Shown here: piece by piece, positions 60,826 through 64,000 of the stretch
Numbering within the stretch: the stretch's first letter is position 1
How the letters are laid out: each line of letters opens with the position of its first letter
From: CAZAFN01 sp964484795
GTDB taxonomy: Bacteria; Pseudomonadota; Alphaproteobacteria; Methylaequorales; Methylaequoraceae
Direction: 5' to 3'
Assembly (NCBI GenBank): GCA_964484795.1
Contig: CAZAFN010000004.1
Span: forward strand, 15,054-79,053
DNA length: 64,000 bases
Notes under the pieces: generated by a model
What the model was told of the DNA's origin: nothing
Databases searched by the model: none
What the model saw: only the letters and a program-made list of their open reading frames with translations
Made by a program: the position numbers and the translations under genes

Positions 60826-62576
60826 TTGATAAAAAAAACTCAATTGAAGATATATTAAATGAATTTAAAAATAGAGCTAAGCTATCAGATTTTATAGGTC
60901 AATTTGTAACGCTTACTCAAAGGGGAAATTCTTTTGTTGGAAAGTGCCCATTCCACAATGAAAAAACAGCCTCTTTTAGTGTTAGTGATGATAAGGCGCT
61001 TTTCTATTGTTTTGGATGTAAAGTAGGTGGAAATGTAATTAATTTCATATCTAAGTACAAAAATTTCTCATTTCCAGAATCACTAAAATATTTGTCAAAT
61101 TATCTAGGAATAGATTTTTCTTACGATGATAAACAAAAGGATGTTTACTTGCGTTTATATGAAATATTAAGAGTTTGCAATGAATTCTTTCAATATTGTC
61201 TTAAAAAAAATCAGGTTGCTTATGACTACATTTTTAACAGAATTTCGAATTATGAACTACTGAAGAAATTCAATGTTGGGTATTGTCCTGGTGATAAAGA
61301 TTTAATTGATTTTTTGAATAACAAAGGCTTTTCGTTAGAGGAAATAGAAGAATCTGGACTTTTAATCAAAAATAAAAAAAACGATTTTTTTGGAAGATTT
61401 AGGAATAGAATAATTTTTCCTATTTATAGCTTTGGTAATAAGATTGTAGGTTTTGGAGGAAGATGTATAAGAGGGTCAAAAGTCAAATATATAAATTCTC
61501 AAGAGAATCCGATTTTTAAAAAAAGTGAAATACTGTTTGGACTTTGCCAAAATATTGAAAACATAAGAAAAAGCAGAGAGATTTTTCTAGTTGAAGGCTA
61601 TTTGGATGTAATTTCGTTATTTAAAAATAATATTAAAAGTGCAGTTTCACCGTTGGGAACAACTCTTTCAAAAAATCAAATTTCTAAAATGTGGAGTTTG
61701 TCAGATACACCTTACATTTGTTTTGATGGAGATGAAGCTGGGACAAATTCTGCAAAAAAAATTTCAATTAAAGTACTTGAGTATTTGAATCCAGGTAAAT
61801 CTATAAAATTTTTGAATTTGCCTATGGGTTATGATCCAGATAGTTTTGTAATGGAAAATGGAGAGAAAGAATTTTATTCTCTAAAAAAAAAATCAAAAGA
61901 TCTTTCAGAAATTATTTGGGAAATAATTTTAGACTCAATTGAAGATCATACACCTGAATTCTTCGCTTTTATGGATGAAAAAATAAAGTTCTTTTCTTCC
62001 AAAATTCGAGATAAAAAAGTTTCTTCGGAATACTATAAATTTTTGAAATCTAAAAAAGAAAAATTTATTTGGGAGAAAAATAGAATTTCTTTTAAGAAAA
62101 AAGAAAAGAAATTAAAGCAATATGAAGAAAAGAATCTGAACGAAAAAATGCTGATTGGTTTTTTATTATTTGATGAAGGTTTCTTAAATGAATTTCAAGA
62201 AGAAATATCATTGATTGAACTTTCAGATCCTAAATTAGAGAACGAAAAAAAACAAATTTTAGAAGATTTTTCCACTAGTAATTACGGAAGAAGAAATGAA
62301 TATTTAGATTTTTTTAAGAAAGAGAACTATAACCTTTACCAAGAGATTGTAAAATTAAGAACTACCCACTTGAAAAGTTTAGATCTAAATGAAAGAAAAA
62401 CCTTATTTAAACATACAATAATGAATTTGAGGTTACCTAAATTAATTCAAGAAAGGGAAAATCTTAAAAAGGAAATTTTGAATTGTGGAGACAATTTAAA
62501 ATTAAATAAGTTAATTAAAGAATTTGATGAAACCTCAAGTGAAATTAAAAGTATAAGAAATAAAGAACTTGAATAA
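60822..62576 (+). CDS. dnaG: DNA primase
   Basis: This 584-residue enzyme synthesises RNA primers at the replication fork. The N-terminal CHC2 zinc finger has CPFHNEKTASFSV then FYCFGCKVGG (about 47-72). The TOPRIM core has FGGRCI, VEGYLDVISL and CFDGDEAG. A helical C-terminal part would bind DnaB; it is weakly conserved and Lys/Glu-rich. Its neighbours yqeY and rpoD form the classical macromolecular-synthesis-like cluster. Confidence 0.96.
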   Translation: MIDKKNSIEDILNEFKNRAKLSDFIGQFVTLTQRGNSFVGKCPFHNEKTASFSVSDDKALFYCFGCKVGGNVINFISKYKNFSFPESLKYLSNYLGIDFSYDDKQKDVYLRLYEILRVCNEFFQYCLKKNQVAYDYIFNRISNYELLKKFNVGYCPGDKDLIDFLNNKGFSLEEIEESGLLIKNKKNDFFGRFRNRIIFPIYSFGNKIVGFGGRCIRGSKVKYINSQENPIFKKSEILFGLCQNIENIRKSREIFLVEGYLDVISLFKNNIKSAVSPLGTTLSKNQISKMWSLSDTPYICFDGDEAGTNSAKKISIKVLEYLNPGKSIKFLNLPMGYDPDSFVMENGEKEFYSLKKKSKDLSEIIWEIILDSIEDHTPEFFAFMDEKIKFFSSKIRDKKVSSEYYKFLKSKKEKFIWEKNRISFKKKEKKLKQYEEKNLNEKMLIGFLLFDEGFLNEFQEEISLIELSDPKLENEKKQILEDFSTSNYGRRNEYLDFFKKENYNLYQEIVKLRTTHLKSLDLNERKTLFKHTIMNLRLPKLIQERENLKKEILNCGDNLKLNKLIKEFDETSSEIKSIRNKELE

Positions 62577-62625
62577 TATTCATCTAATATTCATTTTAAA
62601 TATGTAATAAGCTTTTATTGATCTA

Positions 62626-64000
62626 ATGAGTGACAAAAAAAAAAACACTAAAATCAAAAAAGAACTAATAGAAGAACCACTGATTGATAAATCAATTGAG
62701 TCTCTAAAGATGTTAATAACTAAGGGGAAGAAGCTTGGTTTTTTAATTAGAGACGATTGTGAAGAAGCTCTTAAAAATGAGAACTTTGAAGATAAAGAAG
62801 AGTTTTATTCTAAGGTTGAGAGTTTAAACATTCAAATTTTTGATAGTGACAATGAGGAAAATTCTACTGAAGAAGATGAAAAATCAGCGGCAATACTAAA
62901 TAAAAATAAAGATAAAGATAAAGAGAAAGATGAAGATACTGGTAGAACGGATGACCCAGTTAGAATGTATCTTAAAGAAATGGGTAATGTTGAACTTCTT
63001 TCTAGAATCGGTGAAATTGAGATTGCCAAAAGAATAGAAAGTGGGAAAAAAAAAACATTAGATGCGTTTGCAGAAAGCTTTATTTCAATGCAATCAATTT
63101 ATAATTTTTATGAAGAATATAAAAATTCTGAAAGACAATTAAGAGATTTCATTGATTTAGATTCAACTTTCAGGTCGGTGAATGGTGAGCACGATGAATT
63201 TGATGATATTACAATAAAAAATGAACAGATCTTTGATGATGAGAATGATGATGAAGAAAATGAAGAGAAGGATGGTGATGAAGAATTAGCTTATGATTCA
63301 GAAAATAACGAAGAGAATAATGAAATTTCTGATTTGTCTATTCTTGAAAAAGAAGAGAATCTAAGACCTCTGATAATAGAAAACCTTGAAAAATTTTCAA
63401 AGTTATTTAGAAAACATAAGAAATTACGAAATGATTTTCTTTCCCTAAAATTTTCTAATAAGAAAATTGATGAGAAGTTAGTGAAGAAAATTCATAATTC
63501 ACAACAGTTAATATCTGATTTAATTCATAATTTATTTATAAATCAATCACGTATAGATGATGTTGTTGAGATACATAAAAAATATAATTCTAAAATTATG
63601 TTTGGAGAAAGAAAGCTTAAGTTAATTGCAGCAAAAGTCAAAATAAATGAAAAAGAATTTTTAGATGAATATTTAAAGAATTCGGTTAATAAGAATTGGT
63701 TAAAGAATGTATCCAAAAAAACCAATAAGAAATGGTCATTGTTTGCAAAAAAAGAAGAAACCATTGAAATAAGCAAGGGTTTCAGGGAAATTATGTTGTC
63801 ATCATTGATGACAATTACTGAAATATCTTATATTTCTAAGTTAGCTAATGGAGGGGTGATTGAATCAGGTAAAGCTAAAAAGGAAATGATTGAGGCTAAT
63901 CTTAGGCTTGTAATATCAATTGCTAAAAAATATACGAATAGAGGATTGCAGTTTTTGGATTTAATTCAAGAGGGAAATATTGGCTTAATGAAGGCAGTAG
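62626..64000 (+). CDS. rpoD: RNA polymerase primary sigma factor RpoD (5' part)
   Basis: An ATG at 62626 opens a frame of 458 codons that runs off the right edge. It has a region 1.1-like helical start, region 1.2 ([19 protein letters not shown]), a long acidic non-conserved region (Asp/Glu-rich near 185-235), and the start of region 2 ([14 protein letters not shown], then [15 protein letters not shown] at the edge). It is the housekeeping sigma factor, 49 bases after dnaG. The acidic insert between regions 1.2 and 2 is expected for proteobacterial sigma-70. Confidence 0.96.
   Translation, partial: MSDKKKNTKIKKELIEEPLIDKSIESLKMLITKGKKLGFLIRDDCEEALKNENFEDKEEFYSKVESLNIQIFDSDNEENSTEEDEKSAAILNKNKDKDKEKDEDTGRTDDPVRMYLKEMGNVELLSRIGEIEIAKRIESGKKKTLDAFAESFISMQSIYNFYEEYKNSERQLRDFIDLDSTFRSVNGEHDEFDDITIKNEQIFDDENDDEENEEKDGDEELAYDSENNEENNEISDLSILEKEENLRPLIIENLEKFSKLFRKHKKLRNDFLSLKFSNKKIDEKLVKKIHNSQQLISDLIHNLFINQSRIDDVVEIHKKYNSKIMFGERKLKLIAAKVKINEKEFLDEYLKNSVNKNWLKNVSKKTNKKWSLFAKKEETIEISKGFREIMLSSLMTITEISYISKLANGGVIESGKAKKEMIEANLRLVISIAKKYTNRGLQFLDLIQEGNIGLMKAV

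Noticed and set aside
62836..63360. Acidic low-complexity part of rpoD as a frameshifted or foreign insertion
   Set aside because: Primary sigma factors of Proteobacteria normally have an acidic non-conserved region between regions 1.2 and 2, and the frame is open throughout.
1..64000. CRISPR arrays, insertion sequences, prophage genes, rRNA operons
   Set aside because: No regularly spaced repeats, transposase, integrase, capsid or rRNA sequence was seen on reading either strand.

Overview
The window is a strongly AT-rich, very compact bacterial segment with about 62 protein genes, one tRNA and almost no intergenic space. No stretch longer than 300 bases lacks a gene call, although 39843-40144 would if the small ORF there is not real. 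The gene content and order point to a streamlined, probably marine, free-living alphaproteobacterium. Evidence: smc-dsbA-dciA-mutY; moaB-UDG-ETF-QO-TPR-ispE; DUF6111-cca; an EipB/DUF1849 protein; petABC; ychF-pth-rplY-prs; pgeF-midA-lgt; greA-carB-carA-yqeY-dnaG-rpoD. The base composition and small genes recall SAR11/HIMB59 (AEGEAN-169)-like lineages. The lineage is inference, and a clear sigma-54-type promoter before amtB argues against a typical SAR11 genome.

Layout. 1-4719: partial smc, a DsbA-like protein, dciA, divergent mutY, then a PepSY protein + response regulator + histidine kinase operon resembling FeuN-FeuP-FeuQ. 4708-6366: rnhB, a pentapeptide-repeat protein, a Sel1-repeat protein. 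6544-12880: an alcohol-oxidation module with a XoxF-type (lanthanide) PQQ dehydrogenase, a dihaem cytochrome c, an ankyrin protein, an alpha/beta hydrolase, a PQQ-associated ABC-type binding protein and a beta-propeller protein. 12916-18380: moaB, an unusual uracil-DNA glycosylase, ETF-QO, a TPR protein, ispE. 18433-22969: tRNA-Gln, a DASS carboxylate transporter, then a glycosyltransferase / PIG-L deacetylase / membrane protein trio that looks like a glycolipid module. 23149-27771: amtB, EipB-like, DUF6111, cca, hemF. 27825-32958: petABC followed by mtnP-mtnA-aldolase, probably a methylthioadenosine salvage shunt. 32955-40064: a long minus-strand run of housekeeping genes (ychF to hldD). 40145-44369: YbjN, proC, an EnvZ/OmpR-like pair, ilvE. 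44364-49195: one tightly overlapping minus-strand operon moaE-moaD-moeA-mobB-pgsA-uvrC (transcribed uvrC first). 49196-49477: an AT-rich spacer with inverted DnaA-box-like sequences. 49478-52216: an SDR reductase and uvrB, the latter interrupted by a 10-N assembly gap. 52317-64000: aspartate aminotransferase, panE, trxB, greA, carB, carA, yqeY, dnaG and the 5' part of rpoD.

How it fits together. The cell looks like an aerobic heterotroph with a cytochrome bc1 respiratory chain fed by ETF-QO. It oxidises small alcohols in the periplasm through a lanthanide PQQ enzyme, takes up ammonium and dicarboxylates, makes molybdenum cofactor, and recycles methylthioadenosine. No rRNA, CRISPR array, insertion sequence or prophage was seen. 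The most unusual items are the PQQ module with orphan ABC-type partners, the glycolipid trio, the MTA shunt, a CCA-adding enzyme with a changed catalytic motif, and the uvrB gap whose N count is inconsistent with the reading frame.
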